From CAWDBV01 sp963800705 (GTDB lineage: Bacteria > Actinomycetota > Thermoleophilia > Solirubrobacterales > 70-9): a DNA stretch of 64,000 nt. The notes under the pieces are model-generated. The model was given only the letters and a program-made list of their open reading frames with translations. It made no database searches and was not told where the DNA came from. The DNA lies in contig CAWDBV010000006.1 in assembly GCA_963800705.1 (NCBI GenBank), positions 1 through 64,000 on the forward strand, in the 5' to 3' direction. Positions 50,201 to 61,520 of the stretch are shown here, one piece after another; positions within the stretch are counted from its first letter, which is position 1; each line of letters opens with the position of its first letter. A program made the translations under genes and the position numbers.

Positions 50201-50443
50201 ATGCACGCAATCGCCGGCGCCACCTATGCCCGGCTCCACACCCTCCGCCGCCGCGTCGGCGGCGATCACAGCACCCGCGCTCAGGGCACGGTCGAGTACG
50301 TCGGCCTGATCCTGCTCGTCTCGCTGCTCATGGTCGGGATGGTGGCTGCGATGAAAGGGTTCAACGGCCAGCAAGGAACCGAGTTGGCCGAGGTGATCAC
50401 CGAGAAGATTCGCGCGGCGGTCGACCGGATCACCTTCAAGTAG
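50201..50443 (+). CDS. Flp-type (class III signal) pilin-like protein
   Basis: 80 residues with a perfect Shine-Dalgarno (AAGGAGG, 6 bases before the ATG). The Flp/Fap pilin signature is QGTVEYVGLILLVSLLMVG: a basic leader, Gly just before the Glu/Tyr positions and one hydrophobic helix, then a short polar end. Pilins of this type are normally cut by a prepilin peptidase and assembled by TadA-C machinery, none of which is in the window. Confidence 0.82.
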   Translation: MHAIAGATYARLHTLRRRVGGDHSTRAQGTVEYVGLILLVSLLMVGMVAAMKGFNGQQGTELAEVITEKIRAAVDRITFK

Positions 50444-50452
50444 CCGCCACGC

Positions 50453-50484
50453 GAGGGCGGTGGGCCGATCGGCCCACCGCCCTC
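50453..50484 (+). terminator. Perfect 32-base palindromic hairpin after the pilin gene
   Basis: A fully self-complementary 32-base palindrome (50453-50484, arms starting GAGGGCGGTGGGCC) starts 9 bases after the pilin stop. It is followed by ACCTTTA, a short U-poor tail. A stable terminator hairpin is the simplest explanation. Confidence 0.7.
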
Positions 50485-50502
50485 ACCTTTACGCTGGCCG
50501 CC

Positions 50503-51468
50503 GTGCGCGCCCTGGTGGTCACCAACCTCTACCCGGACGACGAGGCGCCGCGCCGCGGACGCTTCGTCCGCGACCAGGTCGAGGCGCTGCGCGCGCTCGG
50601 CACCGAGGTCGAGCTGTTCACGTTCGGGCTCGGTGCCCGGGCCTACCTGCGTGCCGTCCGCCCGCTGCGGGAACTGCTCGAGCGCGAGAGCTTCGACGTC
50701 GTCCACGCCCACTACGGGCTCTGCGGGTGGACCGCCGCGCGCGCCGGCGCCAGCCCGCTGCTCGTCACCTTCCACGGCACGGACGTCCGCGACCCCAGGG
50801 CAGGACGGATCGCGCGCCGAATCGCGCGCCGGATCGACCTCGCCGCCGGCGCCTCGGCATCGATCTTCGGCCCCGAGGGCGGGCGGGCGGGACTCGACCC
50901 TCCGCCCGGGCGCGCCGCGGTCCTCCCCTGCGGCGTCGATGAGAGCCGTTTTTCCCCGACTCCGCGCGCCGAGGCCCGGGAGCGGGTCGGGCTCGAGCCC
51001 GAGGGCCGCTATCTGCTCTTCCCCGCGGACCCCGAGCGCCCCGTGAAGCGCGCCGAGCGCGCCCGCGCTGTCGCCGAGCGCGCCGGCGCAACCCTGCTCA
51101 CCGCGGGCGAGATCGATCCCGAGCGGATGCCCGACTACATAAACGCCGCCGCCGCGGTGCTGATCACCTCCGACAGCGAGGGGTTCGGGCTCGCGGCGCT
51201 CGAGGCGCTCGCCTGCGGGGTGCCGGTGATCTCGACACCGGTCGGCGTGGTTCCGTTGGCGCTCTCGGGGGTACGGGGATGCATGTCAGCCGAGTTCGAT
51301 CCAGATTCCTGGGCGGCGCTCGCGCGCCGGCACCTCGATTCCGATGACCCCCGGGTCGACGGCGGCTGGGCGGTGCGCGCCTTCTCGGCCGAGCGCACCG
51401 CCGAGCGGGTTTTGGCCGCTTACCAGGGACTTCTCGACGCGACCGAGCATGACGGGGGCGTGCCCTAA
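50503..51468 (+). CDS. GT4-family glycosyltransferase (short form)
   Basis: 321 residues from GTG. RALVVTNLYPDDEAPRRGRFV starts the GT-B N-domain, with HAHYGLCGWTAA and TFHGTDVRDPRAGR near 75-100. The C-domain has SDSEGFGLAALEALACGVPVIST (the E-x7-E is EGFGLAALE). It is shorter than usual for GT4 but both domains are complete. Acceptor unknown; its place between a pilin and a coiled-coil protein gives no clear hint. Confidence 0.88.
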   Translation: MRALVVTNLYPDDEAPRRGRFVRDQVEALRALGTEVELFTFGLGARAYLRAVRPLRELLERESFDVVHAHYGLCGWTAARAGASPLLVTFHGTDVRDPRAGRIARRIARRIDLAAGASASIFGPEGGRAGLDPPPGRAAVLPCGVDESRFSPTPRAEARERVGLEPEGRYLLFPADPERPVKRAERARAVAERAGATLLTAGEIDPERMPDYINAAAAVLITSDSEGFGLAALEALACGVPVISTPVGVVPLALSGVRGCMSAEFDPDSWAALARRHLDSDDPRVDGGWAVRAFSAERTAERVLAAYQGLLDATEHDGGVP

Positions 51469-51483
51469 AGTTCCGCCCTCCCG

Positions 51484-53736
51484 ATGAGCGATGACCCGCA
51501 GCGGATCGGCGAGGCCGGACCCTCCCAGGAAGCACCTGAAACCGACGCGGACCCGTCGCGTCCGCTGACGCCGCGCGAAGCACCCACCAACGGCGACACC
51601 GACGAGCGGCTCCGCGAGGCGGTCGATGTCGCGCGCCGCACCGCGGAGGAGCGGGCGACGGCCGAGATCCTCGCCCTCGAGGAGGACCTCGAGAACGAAC
51701 GCGTGAAGGCAGCCGCCGCGCTCGAGGAAGCCGAGCGCCGGCTCGCCGAGGCCGAGCACGGCACCGGCCCCGCCCCCAGCACGAAGGCGGCCGATACCCA
51801 GCAGCTGCCGGCGATCGACGAGGAGACCGTCGCCGAGGCGGTCGCCGAGTCCCACCAGGCCCGCGAGCAGGCGGCGGCCTGGCTTCGCTCGCAGAGCGAA
51901 GCCCTTAAGCACGAGGCCCACGAGTCGGTCGCGGGCACCGCCGGCGAGCGCGAGGCCGAGCTGCTCGCCGAGCGCGACGAGGCGGTCGCCTCGCTGCGCG
52001 AGGCGCTCGCCGATCTCGAGCGCGCCCGCGACTCGGCGCGCGAGAGCGAGCAGCAGCACCTCGAGTCCGAGCGCCGCGTCCAGGCCGAGGCCCAGCGCCG
52101 CATCAACGAGCAGACCCAACACCTTCGCGAGCAGATCGAGGCGCTCGAGTCCGAGGTCTCGACCCGGGTCGAGGACGCGACCGAACGGGCCCGCGCCGAA
52201 GCTGCGGAGCAGACCCGCGCCGAGCAGGCCCAGCTGACCGATGAGGAGCTCGCGGCCGCCCGGCTCGAGGCCGCGAAGCGCGCCGAGGCAGCGGCCGAGG
52301 AAGCGCGCACCGAAGTCTCCGAGCAGCTCCGCGGCGAGGCCGAGACGACAGCCGAGCAGAAGATCGAGGAGATCCGCGCTTTGGCCATGCGGCGAGCCGA
52401 GGAACGTGTCGAGCAGGTCAAGGCCGCCGCCGAGGAGCGCTTTGCCGCCGAGCTCGCCGTGCGCGAGAAGGCGCTGCAGCGCGAGCGCGACGCCGCCGCC
52501 GAGATGGCGAAGGAGGCCGAGCAGCGGCTCGCCGAGGTCGAGACCCGAATCGAGAAGACCGGAGAGAAGGTCGGCACCGCCGCCGAGGTCGAGGCGCGGA
52601 TGGCCCGCGACGCCGAGCAGAAGCTCCGCGACCAGGCCGAGAAGCTGCGCGCCGAGGCCGACAAGCGGGTCGAGGTGACCGTCGAGACCGTCCGCGCCGA
52701 GGTCGAAGGCGAGGTCGCCGAAGAGCTGAAGCGGCTGCGGACCGAGCTCGACCAGGCCGGAGGCCGCGCCCGCAGCTCCGAGCAGCGCGCGATCGAGGCC
52801 GAGAACGCCCGTCTCGACGCCGAGGTCCACGCCCGCAGCGCCGCGACCGCCTGGCTTCGCTCGCAGACCACCGCGCTGCGGAAGGACGCCGAGAAGCAGG
52901 CCCGTGAGAAGATCAACGCCGTGCGACGCGAGACCGCCGAGAAGGTCTCTGCCGAGGCCGAAGAAAAGCTGAAGCGCGAGACCGAGCGCCTCGAGAAGCA
53001 GGGCGCCGAGCGAGCCGCCCGCGAAGCCGAGCAGGCACGCCGCGAGGCCGAAAGCGCCGCCGCCGAGCGCCTCGCCCGCCGCGAGGCCGAGCTGACCGCG
53101 GAGCTCGACGAGACCGCCGACGCGCTGCGCTCGGTCGAGGTGAAGCTGGGCGAGACCGAGGGGCGCGCCGAGAACGCCGAGCGCCGGCTGCTCACAACCG
53201 AGGAGACCCTGCGCCAGGAGGAGGGCAGCGAGCGCTCGGCCAAGTTCGCCGCGGTCGAGAAGCGGCTCAAGGAGGTCGAGGGCCGCGCCGCCGACGTCGG
53301 GCGCCGCGTCACCGATGTCGGCCGCAGGCCGTTCGAGCCCGACACCAAGGAGCACAAGGTCGAGAAGAAGGTCGAGAAGCGGGTCGAGAAGCCCCCGGCG
53401 CCCCCCGCACCGCCGAAGGCCGAACCGGAGCCGGCGAAGCCCTCAAGGCCTAAGCTCGCGGCTCCGAAGCTTCCGAAGGCTCCCAAGATTCCCGACATGC
53501 GCCTGCGCCGCTCCCCCAAGCCCACCCCGCCGCCAGCAAAGCCCGGCGAGCAGGTGAACGCGAACACGGCCAGCTTCGAGGAGCTGCGCGAGATCGGCAT
53601 GTCGGTCACCCAGGCGACCCGGGTGATCGCCTACCGCGAGCGCAACAAGGGCTTCGACGTGATCGACGACCTCGACGCGGTGCCGGGCTTCCCGAAGGCG
53701 TTCCTCGCAGACCTGAAGTCCAAACTAACTGTCTAG
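51484..53736 (+). CDS. Large coiled-coil protein with C-terminal helix-hairpin-helix domain
   Basis: 750 residues. From about 40 to 630 it is nearly continuous Ala/Glu/Arg-rich heptad sequence (coiled coil). Two copies of an AxWLRSQxxALxxxA motif (AAWLRSQSEALKHEA ~130; TAWLRSQTTALRKDA ~455) mark an internal repeat. A Pro/Lys-rich linker (~640-690) leads to a ComEA/PsbU-type HhH domain: VNANTASFEELREIGMSVTQA ... AVPGFPKAFLADLKSKL. The HhH suggests DNA or protein binding; the coiled coil suggests a scaffold. No signal peptide. Confidence 0.85.
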   Translation: MSDDPQRIGEAGPSQEAPETDADPSRPLTPREAPTNGDTDERLREAVDVARRTAEERATAEILALEEDLENERVKAAAALEEAERRLAEAEHGTGPAPSTKAADTQQLPAIDEETVAEAVAESHQAREQAAAWLRSQSEALKHEAHESVAGTAGEREAELLAERDEAVASLREALADLERARDSARESEQQHLESERRVQAEAQRRINEQTQHLREQIEALESEVSTRVEDATERARAEAAEQTRAEQAQLTDEELAAARLEAAKRAEAAAEEARTEVSEQLRGEAETTAEQKIEEIRALAMRRAEERVEQVKAAAEERFAAELAVREKALQRERDAAAEMAKEAEQRLAEVETRIEKTGEKVGTAAEVEARMARDAEQKLRDQAEKLRAEADKRVEVTVETVRAEVEGEVAEELKRLRTELDQAGGRARSSEQRAIEAENARLDAEVHARSAATAWLRSQTTALRKDAEKQAREKINAVRRETAEKVSAEAEEKLKRETERLEKQGAERAAREAEQARREAESAAAERLARREAELTAELDETADALRSVEVKLGETEGRAENAERRLLTTEETLRQEEGSERSAKFAAVEKRLKEVEGRAADVGRRVTDVGRRPFEPDTKEHKVEKKVEKRVEKPPAPPAPPKAEPEPAKPSRPKLAAPKLPKAPKIPDMRLRRSPKPTPPPAKPGEQVNANTASFEELREIGMSVTQATRVIAYRERNKGFDVIDDLDAVPGFPKAFLADLKSKLTV

Positions 53737-53892
53737 TGAACCCAGCCTCACCCTGGCGGCGGCCGGTGACCGCCGCCGCGATCGTGATCGCCGGGCTGAT
53801 GGTCGTGCTGCTGATCGCCTACGTGAAGCTCGGCGACGACGCCGAGAAGGAAGCCGGAGGCCCGGCGGCCGCGCCGGCCGCCACCCAGCCGG

Positions 53893-54823
<931 letters not shown>

Positions 54824-54840
54824 GCGCCGATACCGTACCC

Positions 54841-56350
54841 GTGTCCGGTGCCCAGCGCCGTCGAGACGACGTCGTCGTCGTCGGCGGCGGCGCCGCGGGT
54901 CTGCACACCGCGCTCGACGCCGCCGAGGCCGGCGCCGAGGTGGCGCTGGTCTCGCGCAAGCCGCTCGCCGAGAGCTCGAGCTACTGGGCCCAGGGCGGGC
55001 CTCGCCGCCGCGCTCGGCGACGACGACTCGCCCGAGCTCCACGCCGAGGACACGCTGCGCGCCGGCCGCGGCTGCGCTGCCGGCGCTCGGTGGTCGAGGT
55101 GCTGGTCGCCGAGGCCCCGGCGGCCGGTCGCACGAGCTCGAGGCGCGCGGGCGTCGAGTTCGACCGCGAGGCGACGGACGAGCTGGCGCTCGGCGCTCGA
55201 GGGCGGGCACTCGCGGCGGCGGATCGTCCACGCCGGCGGCGCGGCGACCGGCCGCCGGATCACCGAGCGGCTCGCCGAGCTCGTCGCCGCCGACGGACGG
55301 ATCGACGTCCTCGAAGGGCTGCTCGGCGCTGGCGCTGTGGAGCGACGGCGAGCGCTGCGCCGGCGTGATCACCGACGCGCGAGCCTGTCGGCGCCGCGGC
55401 GACAGTGCTCTCGACCGGCGGCGCCGCGGCGCTCTGGAGCCGGACCACGAACCCCTGGGGCGCGATCGGCGCCGGCTCGGTGCTCGCCAACGCCGCCGGC
55501 GCCGAGCTCGCCGACCTCGAGCTCTGCCAGTTCCACCCCACCGCGCTGCGCGCAGCCCGGCACGACGCACGACGGCACAGCTGATCACCGAGGCGGTGCG
55601 CGGCGAGGGAGCGACGCTGCTCGACGCGGCCGGGCGCCGCTTCACCGACGAGCTCGCTCCCCGCGACGCGGTGACGCGCGGCGATCCTCGACCGGATGGC
55701 GGCCGACGGGACCGACCACGTCCTGCTCGACCTGCGCGGCGTCGAACCCGAGCGCTTCCCCAACGTCTTCGCGGCGCTCGCGCGACGCCGGGCTCGATCC
55801 CATCGCCGACCCGGTCCCGGTCGCGCCCGCCGCCCACTACGTGATGGGCGGCATCGCGACCGACCTCGACGGGCGCAGCTCGCTGCCCGGGCCTCTACGC
55901 GGTCGGCGAGTGCGCCTGCACCGGCCTCCACGGCGCCAACCGGCTCGCCTCGAACTCGCTCAGCGAGTGCTTCGTGCTCGGCTCGCGCGCCGCCGCGCGC
56001 CGCGCTCGAGCGAGGCCCGCGGCGGACCGCCCCCCGCGCCAGCCCGACTGGCGCTTCGAGCCCCCGACCGCCGAGACCCGCGAGGCGCTCTGGCGCTACG
56101 CCGGGCCCGCGCCGCGATGCCGCCGAGGCTCGAGCGGCTGCTCGACGACCCCTACCCGCTGGCGCGGCTGATCGGCGCCGCTGCGCGCTCGAGCGCCGCG
56201 AGTCGCGCGGGTCGCACCTCCGCAGCGACTTCCCGCGCGCCGACCCGGGCCTCGACGGCATGCCACATCGTTCACGCCGCCGCGGCGGCGAGCTCGAGAG
56301 CTCCAGGCCTGGAACTCGAGCCCGATTCGTACGTTCGTAAGCCCGCTTAA
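54841..56350 (+). pseudogene. nadB: L-aspartate oxidase, many frameshifts as sequenced
   Basis: Starting at GTG 54841: FAD-binding VVVVGGGAAGLHTALDAAEAG, SSYWAQGG, then fragments in three frames that join as TTNPWGAIGAGS, CQFHPTAL, ITEAVRGEGATLLD, PAAHYVMGGIATDLDG, CTGLHGANRLASNSL and RESRGSHLRSDFPRADPGLDG, the order of NadB. The total span (~1,510 bases) matches ~500 residues. It oxidises aspartate to iminoaspartate for NAD synthesis; nadA and nadC are not in the window. Divergent from the deacetylase-family gene by 17 bases. Confidence 0.88.
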
Positions 56351-56352
56351 TC

Positions 56353-56369
56353 ACGTGCTTAACGCACGT
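56353..56369. promoter_or_regulatory. Inverted repeat ACGTGC-N5-GCACGT
   Basis: Perfect 6-base arms around TTAAC between nadB and the next gene. Could be a regulator site for the small Cys-rich protein gene or part of the nadB end; no -35/-10 pair is convincing nearby. Confidence 0.35.
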
Positions 56370-56467
56370 CGACTTTCGCCTTCAATCGGCGCGTTGGGAT
56401 ACTCGCTTGGCTTCGCTGGAAGCGAGGCCGGAAGAGGGACCGACAGAGGACCAAGGAGGAGATATCG

Positions 56468-56879
56468 ATGTATCGGTTCAGCCGCTCGATTTACCGGGAG
56501 CTGGCGCCCGCATCGTCCAGGCAGAACGGCGTCACGCGGCGGCGGCGCGGCATCGAAGTGCTCGACGCATGCGAGGCGACGATGCGCCGGCTCGCCTACG
56601 ACCGCCGCTACTTCGCGCGGCCGGCGAAGTACGCTGTTCAGCGAGATCCGCTGCGCATTTCCCGATCGCCGAGCAGCTCTACGTCTACATGGTCATCGAC
56701 CGCCACATGAGCCTCGCGCTCGAGCACCTCGAGCGCCTCCGCCGACGACGGTCGGGCTCGACGGGCAGCCGCGCCAGTGCCGCGCCAGCACCCGCAAGGG
56801 GACCCCGTGCCAGCGCGAGCCGCTGCCGGGCCGCGACTACTGCCCCTCGCACAAGCACCTCGAGGAGGAGACCTCTTGA
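56468..56879 (+). pseudogene. Small Cys-rich protein, three frameshifts as sequenced
   Basis: ATG 56468 has an excellent Shine-Dalgarno (AAGGAGG). The N-terminus YRFSRSIYRELAP and CEATMRRLAYDRRYFARP is followed, after shifts near 56644, 56662 and 56737, by LFSEIRCAFPIAEQLYVYM and a C-terminal CRASTRKGTPCQREPLPGRD-YCPSH cluster (C-x9-C-x10-C-x2-H), likely a zinc knuckle, then HLEEETS and TGA. About 136 residues when repaired. No named family recognised; function unknown. Confidence 0.7.
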
Positions 56880-56965
56880 CGCGCTCGACGACTGGCGCCG
56901 CGGCCGAGCAAGGCGGCGCGTGCCGCCGCCAGAGTACTGCACTGCTCCGCTAGGCGGTACGGGAC

Positions 56966-56987
56966 GGGCCCGGCGAGAGCCGGGCCC
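56966..56987 (+). terminator. GC hairpin with GAGA tetraloop
   Basis: Nine-base perfect stem GGGCCCGGC/GCCGGGCCC around GAGA, 86 bases after the Cys-rich gene. No U-run, so termination strength is uncertain. The remainder of 56880-57075 shows no gene. Confidence 0.55.
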
Positions 56988-57075
56988 TCGACCGTCATAC
57001 ATATGCGCTCCTCGGATCGCCGGAGGCGTCGCTGCAGGGCTCCACCGGGTCCACCGTCATAGGCCTAGCGTCCGC

Positions 57076-59087
57076 ATGCTGCTGGGCGTCGACGTCGGTG
57101 GGACCTTCACCGACGCCGCGCTCTTCGACGGCGAGCGGCTCCACACCGCGAAGGTGCCGACGACCCCGGCCGACCAGTCCGAGGGCGTGCTGCGCGGCGA
57201 TCGAGCGCGGTGCTCGACGGCGGCGGGCGCCGAGCCGGCCGACGGTCGAGCGGCTTCACCCACGGGATGACGGTCGGCACCAACGCGCTGCTACGAGAGC
57301 GGGCGCGCGCACGGCGCTGGTCGCCACCGCGGGCTTCGCCGACCTGCTCGAGATCGGCCGCCAGGACCGGCCGAGCCTCTACCACCCCTGCGCGCCGAGC
57401 CGCGCGCCGCTGGTCGAGCCCGAGCTGCGCTTCGAGCGCCGCCGAGCGCATCGGCCCCGACGGGGTGATCGAGGCCGCTCGACGACGAGGAGGTCGAGCG
57501 GCTCGTCGCCGAGCTCGGCGACCGCCGAGCCCGGAGTCGGTCGCGATCTGCCTGCTGTTCAGCTTCCTCGACCCGGCCCACGAGCGCCGCATCGCCGACG
57601 CGGCTGCGCGAGGCGCTGCCCGGCGTCCACGTCTCGGCCTCGCACGAGGTGCTGCCGCAGTTCCGCGAGTACGAGCGCTGCTCGACGACCGTGATCGACG
57701 CCTACCTCACGCCGCTGCTCGGCCGCTACCTGACGCGGCTCGCCGAGCGCCGCGCGCGAGCGCGGCCTGCCGGAGCCGCTGGTGATGCGCTCCTCGGGCG
57801 GCGTCGGCCCCGCCGCGCGAGGCGGCGACGCGCGGGCGCCTGGAGCGTGCTCTCGGGCCCGGCCGGCGGAGCGGTCGGCGCCGGCCTGCTGGCGCGGGCC
57901 TCGGGCGACGGCAACGCGCTCGGCCTCGACATGGGCGGCACCTCCTGCGACGTCTGCGTCGTCGAGGACGGCGAGGTGCGCCGCACCGACTCGCGCGAGC
58001 TCGACGGGCGCCCGATCCAGCTGCCGATGGTCGACGTCCACACGGTCGGCGCCGGCGGCGGCTCGATCGCGCTGGCGCGACCGCGGCGGCGCGCTGCGCG
58101 TCGGGCCGCGCTCGGCCGGAGCCGAGCCCGGGCCCGCCTGTTACGGGCGCGGCGGCACGCGAGCCGACGGTCACCGACGCCAACCTCGCTGCTCGGCTAC
58201 CTCGCCGCCGGACTCGGCGCTCGCCGGCGGCGTCGAGCTCGACGCGGAGGCGGCCGCGGCGGCGATCGGCGGGCTCGGCGCCGAGCTCGGGCTCGCCGAG
58301 ACCGAGACCGCGGCCGGGATCGTCCGGGTCGCCAACCAGGAGATGGTCCGGGCGCTGCGCGTCGTGACCGTCGAGCGCGGCGTCGACCCCCGCGGCTTCG
58401 CGCTGATGCCGTTCGGGGGCGCCGGCCCGATGCACGCCGCGGCGCTCGCCGCGGAGCTCGAGATCGGGCGCATCCTCTGCCCGCGGGCGAGCGGCGTGCT
58501 CTCGGCCCTCGGCCTGCTCGCCTCGGACCGGCGCCGCGACACGACCCGGACGGTGATGCTCGCCGGCGACGAGCTGACCGCGGAGCGGATCGCCGCGGAG
58601 GTCGAGCGCGCTCGCCGAGCGCGCTCGGGCCGGGCTCGACGGATGCGCGAGATCGAGGTCGTCTGCGAGATGCGCTACCGCGGCCAGTCCTTCGAGCTCC
58701 CGGTCCCGGCCGACGAGCGCCCGACCCGGCCGAGCTCGCCGAGGCGTTCGCCGCCGAGCACGAGGCGCGCTACGGCTACCGCGATCCCGAGGCCGCGAGT
58801 CGAGCTCGTCAACCTCCGCGTCGCGGCCGTCGAGCCCGGGCCCGAGCCCGCGCCCCGAGCCGCGAGCCGGCGCGGCGACGAGCTCGAGCGGTCGACCCGC
58901 CGGGCCTGGTTCGAGCGGCGAGTGGGTCGAGGCCGAGGTGCTGCGCGGCGAGCCCGGCGGCGGGCAGCGCGCGCCGGGCCGTGCGTCTTCGAGCTGCCCG
59001 AGGCGACGCTCGTCCTGCCGCCCGGGCTGGAGCGCCGAGGTGGACGCGCGCGGGATCGATCGTCGCCGACGGAGGCATGCCCGATGA
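57076..59087 (+). pseudogene. hyuA: Hydantoinase/oxoprolinase A subunit, many frameshifts as sequenced
   Basis: Starts ATG 57076: LLGVDVGGTFTDAALFDGE is the ASKHA phosphate loop; HGMTVGTNALL and RGARTALVATAGFADLLEIGRQD follow after repair. LDMGGTSCDVCVVEDGE and NQEMVRALRVVTVERGVDPRG-type and ALMPFGGAGPMHAAALA complete the family. Observed extra G residues fall in runs such as CGCGG for CGCG. About 660 residues when repaired. HyuA/HyuB complexes open cyclic amides (N-methylhydantoin, 5-oxoproline) with ATP or carboxylate ketones. It overlaps hyuB (ATGA). Confidence 0.85.
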
Positions 59088-60648
59088 GCGTCGATCGACC
59101 CGGTCGACGCTCCAGGTCCTGGCGGTGGGCTGCGCGCCGCCTGCGAGGAGATGGGCGCGGTGCTGATCCGCTCGGCGCACTCGCCGAACATCAAGGAGCG
59201 CCGCGACTGCTCGACCGCGCTCTTCGACGCCGGCCGGCGAGCTGGTGATGCAGGCCGAGCACATCCCCGTCCACCTCGGCTCGATGCCCGAGGCGGTCGC
59301 GGCGGTCGCTCGACGAGGAGCACGCGCGACGGCGATCTCTGGGTGCTCAACGACCCGTTCCGCGGCGGCACCCACCTGCCCGACATCACCGCTGATCATC
59401 GCCGGTGCTTCGCCGGACGAGCGAGCTGATCGGCTTCGCCGCCTCCCGCGCCCACCACGCCGACGTCGGCGGCCCGACGCCGGCGCGGGATGCCGGCCGA
59501 CTCGACCCGGCCTGGACGAGGAGGGCGTCGTGATCCCGCCGACCCGCTTCGACGACGACGGCCTGCGCGGGCTCGCCGGGCGGATGCGCCAGCCCGGCCA
59601 GCGGCTCGCCGACCTGCGCGCCCAGCGCGCCGCCAACCTGACCGGCGAGCGGCGGCTGCGCGAGCTCGCCGAGCGCCACGGGCCCGCCGAGCTGCGCGCC
59701 GGGATGGACGAGATCCTCGACTACGCGGAGCGGCGCACCCGCGCCGCGCTCGCCGAGGCCGCCGGACGGCGCGCACGCCGCCACCGACGTCGCTCGAGGG
59801 CACCGACGGGAACGACATCGAGCTGCGCCTGCGCGCCGAGCTCCGCGGCGAGGACCTGATGCTCGACTTCGCGGGCACCGCGGACCAGGTCGAGGGCAAC
59901 CTCAACTGCCCGCTCTCGGTGACCCAGCTCGGCGTGCTTCTACGCGGTGCGGGTGCTGTTCGACCCCGACGCCCCGCCCTCGGCGGGCGCCTGGCGCCCG
60001 GTCGAGGTCGATCGCGCCCGAGGGCTCGCTGCTGAACGCGCGGCCGCCCGCCGCGGTCGCGGCCGGCAACGTCGAGACCTCGAGCCGGGTCGCCGACCTC
60101 GTCTTCGAGGCGCTGGCGAGGCGTCGTCGACGCCCCCGCCCAGGGGCAGGGGACGATGAACAACCTCACCCTCGCCGGCGAGGGCCCGGTGATGAATTCA
60201 CCTACTACGAGACGATCGGCGGCGGCCAGGGCGCCTGCGCCGACGCCGACGGCCCGACGCGGTCCACGTCGCGATGTCGAACACGCTCAACACCCCGGTC
60301 GAGGCGCTGGAGACCGAGTTCCCGCTCCGCGTCCGCGAGCTGTCGCTGCGCCGCGGCAGCGGCGGCGCGGGCGCCGGACGCGGCGGCGACGGGGTCGTGC
60401 GCGAGATCGAGGCGCTCGCGCCGATGCGCTTCACGCTGATCGCCGAGCGCCGCCGGCACGCGCCGCGCGGCCGCGAGGGCGGCGAGCCGCGGCGAACCGG
60501 GCCGCGACACGCTGAACGGCGAGCCGATCTGCCGCCGAAAGCCGCGCGGAGAGCTGGAGCCGGGCGACGGCTGCGGATCGAGACCCCCGGCGGCGGCGGA
60601 TACGGCGCCCCTGGTGAGCACCGACGATTGCATCGTCTGGCCGAGTAG
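59084..60648 (+). pseudogene. hyuB: Hydantoinase/oxoprolinase B subunit, many frameshifts as sequenced
   Basis: Fragments in family order: MGAVLIRSAHSPNIKERRDC, STALFDA, QAEHIPVHLGSMPEAV, LNDPFRGGTHLPDI, DGNDIELRLRAELRGEDLML-type, NLNCPLSVTQLGVL, NNLTLAGEGP, MSNTLNTPVEALETEFPLRV and the end RIETPGGGGYGAPG. About 515 residues after repair. With hyuA it forms an ATP-dependent cyclic-amide hydrolase or related carboxylase; the substrate is not evident from context. Confidence 0.85.
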
Positions 60649-60728
60649 CCAGACCGCAAATCCCATTCCGGTGCGGATTCCGATGCTTACAGCTAAGTCT
60701 CCGGCGCTTGTGACACGCTGCACAAGGG

Positions 60729-60758
60729 TTGTGAATCGTTGACTGTCTCGTCTACAAT
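60729..60758 (+). promoter_or_regulatory. Probable promoter for the DUF1802 gene
   Basis: TTGTGA (60729-60734) and TACAAT (60753-60758) with an 18-base spacer, in the only AT-richer patch of the 183-base gap. Transcription would start near 60765, leaving a ~65-base leader. Confidence 0.5.
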
Positions 60759-60831
60759 CCGCCACCCTCGGGGCTTGGGACTCGCGCCCCGCACACGCAA
60801 CAACCTCCCCCGAACGACCTAGACAGACACT

Positions 60832-61465
60832 ATGCCGATCGCTTTCAAGGAATGGGCCCTCACCGTGCGCGCACTGGCCGAGGGCGAACAGCTGGTCACC
60901 CTGCGTAAGGGCGGTATCGAGGAGGACGACAAGCACTTCGAGCTCGAGCACGAGCAGCTTCTTCCTCTATCCGACCTTCGACCACCAGCGGAACGACCTC
61001 GTGCGCGAGTCGCACCACCCCGAGCTGCGCCGCGCGCTCGAAGAGGGCGTCTGGCCCGACGAGGAGCCGCCGCCGCGGGCGCTGCTCCAGGACGGCGGCA
61101 TTCCGCAGCCCGACCGCGTCCGGATCCGCGCCTGGGCCGAGGTCATCGACCACTTCACGACCGAGGACCACCGCATCGTCGAGGCGCTCACCCCCTTCCA
61201 CATCTGGACCCCCGACTACGCGCAGAAGCGCCTGAAGTGGAAGCGCTCCCACCCGCTGCACGTGCTGCTGCTCCGGGTCCACCGGATCCCGCGCCCGGTC
61301 ACGGTCCGGGTCAAGGACGAGTACCACGGCTGCCACACCTGGGTCGAGATCGACCGCGACCTGCCCTTCGAGGGCACGCCGGTGATGGCCGACGAGGAGT
61401 TCGAGCGCGCCGGACAGGTCATCCGCACGATCTGCGACTCCGCCGGCGAGCCTGTTCCTGCATAG
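60832..61465 (+). pseudogene. DUF1802-family protein, one frameshift as sequenced
   Basis: From ATG 60832: PIAFKEWALTVRALAEGEQL and VTLRKGGIEEDDKHFELEHE are the diagnostic DUF1802 start. Removing one C near 60958 continues it as FFLYPTFDHQRNDLVRESH and an intact frame to TAG at 61463-61465, with HIWTPDYAQKRLKWKRSHPL and GCHTWVEIDRDLPFEGTPVM. About 210 residues. Family function is unknown; it often stands alone in cyanobacteria and actinobacteria. Confidence 0.82.
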
Positions 61466-61520
61466 CTGATCATCCCCCCCGAGTAGCCTCAATCCATCGG
61501 CCTGGGTCGAGACAGACTCA

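Noticed and set aside
51286..53609. Two very long (689 and 714 codon) minus-strand frames opposite the coiled-coil gene
   Set aside because: They are shadows of the Ala/Glu/Arg heptads (mirror Leu/Ser/Ala runs) and have no motifs or ribosome sites.
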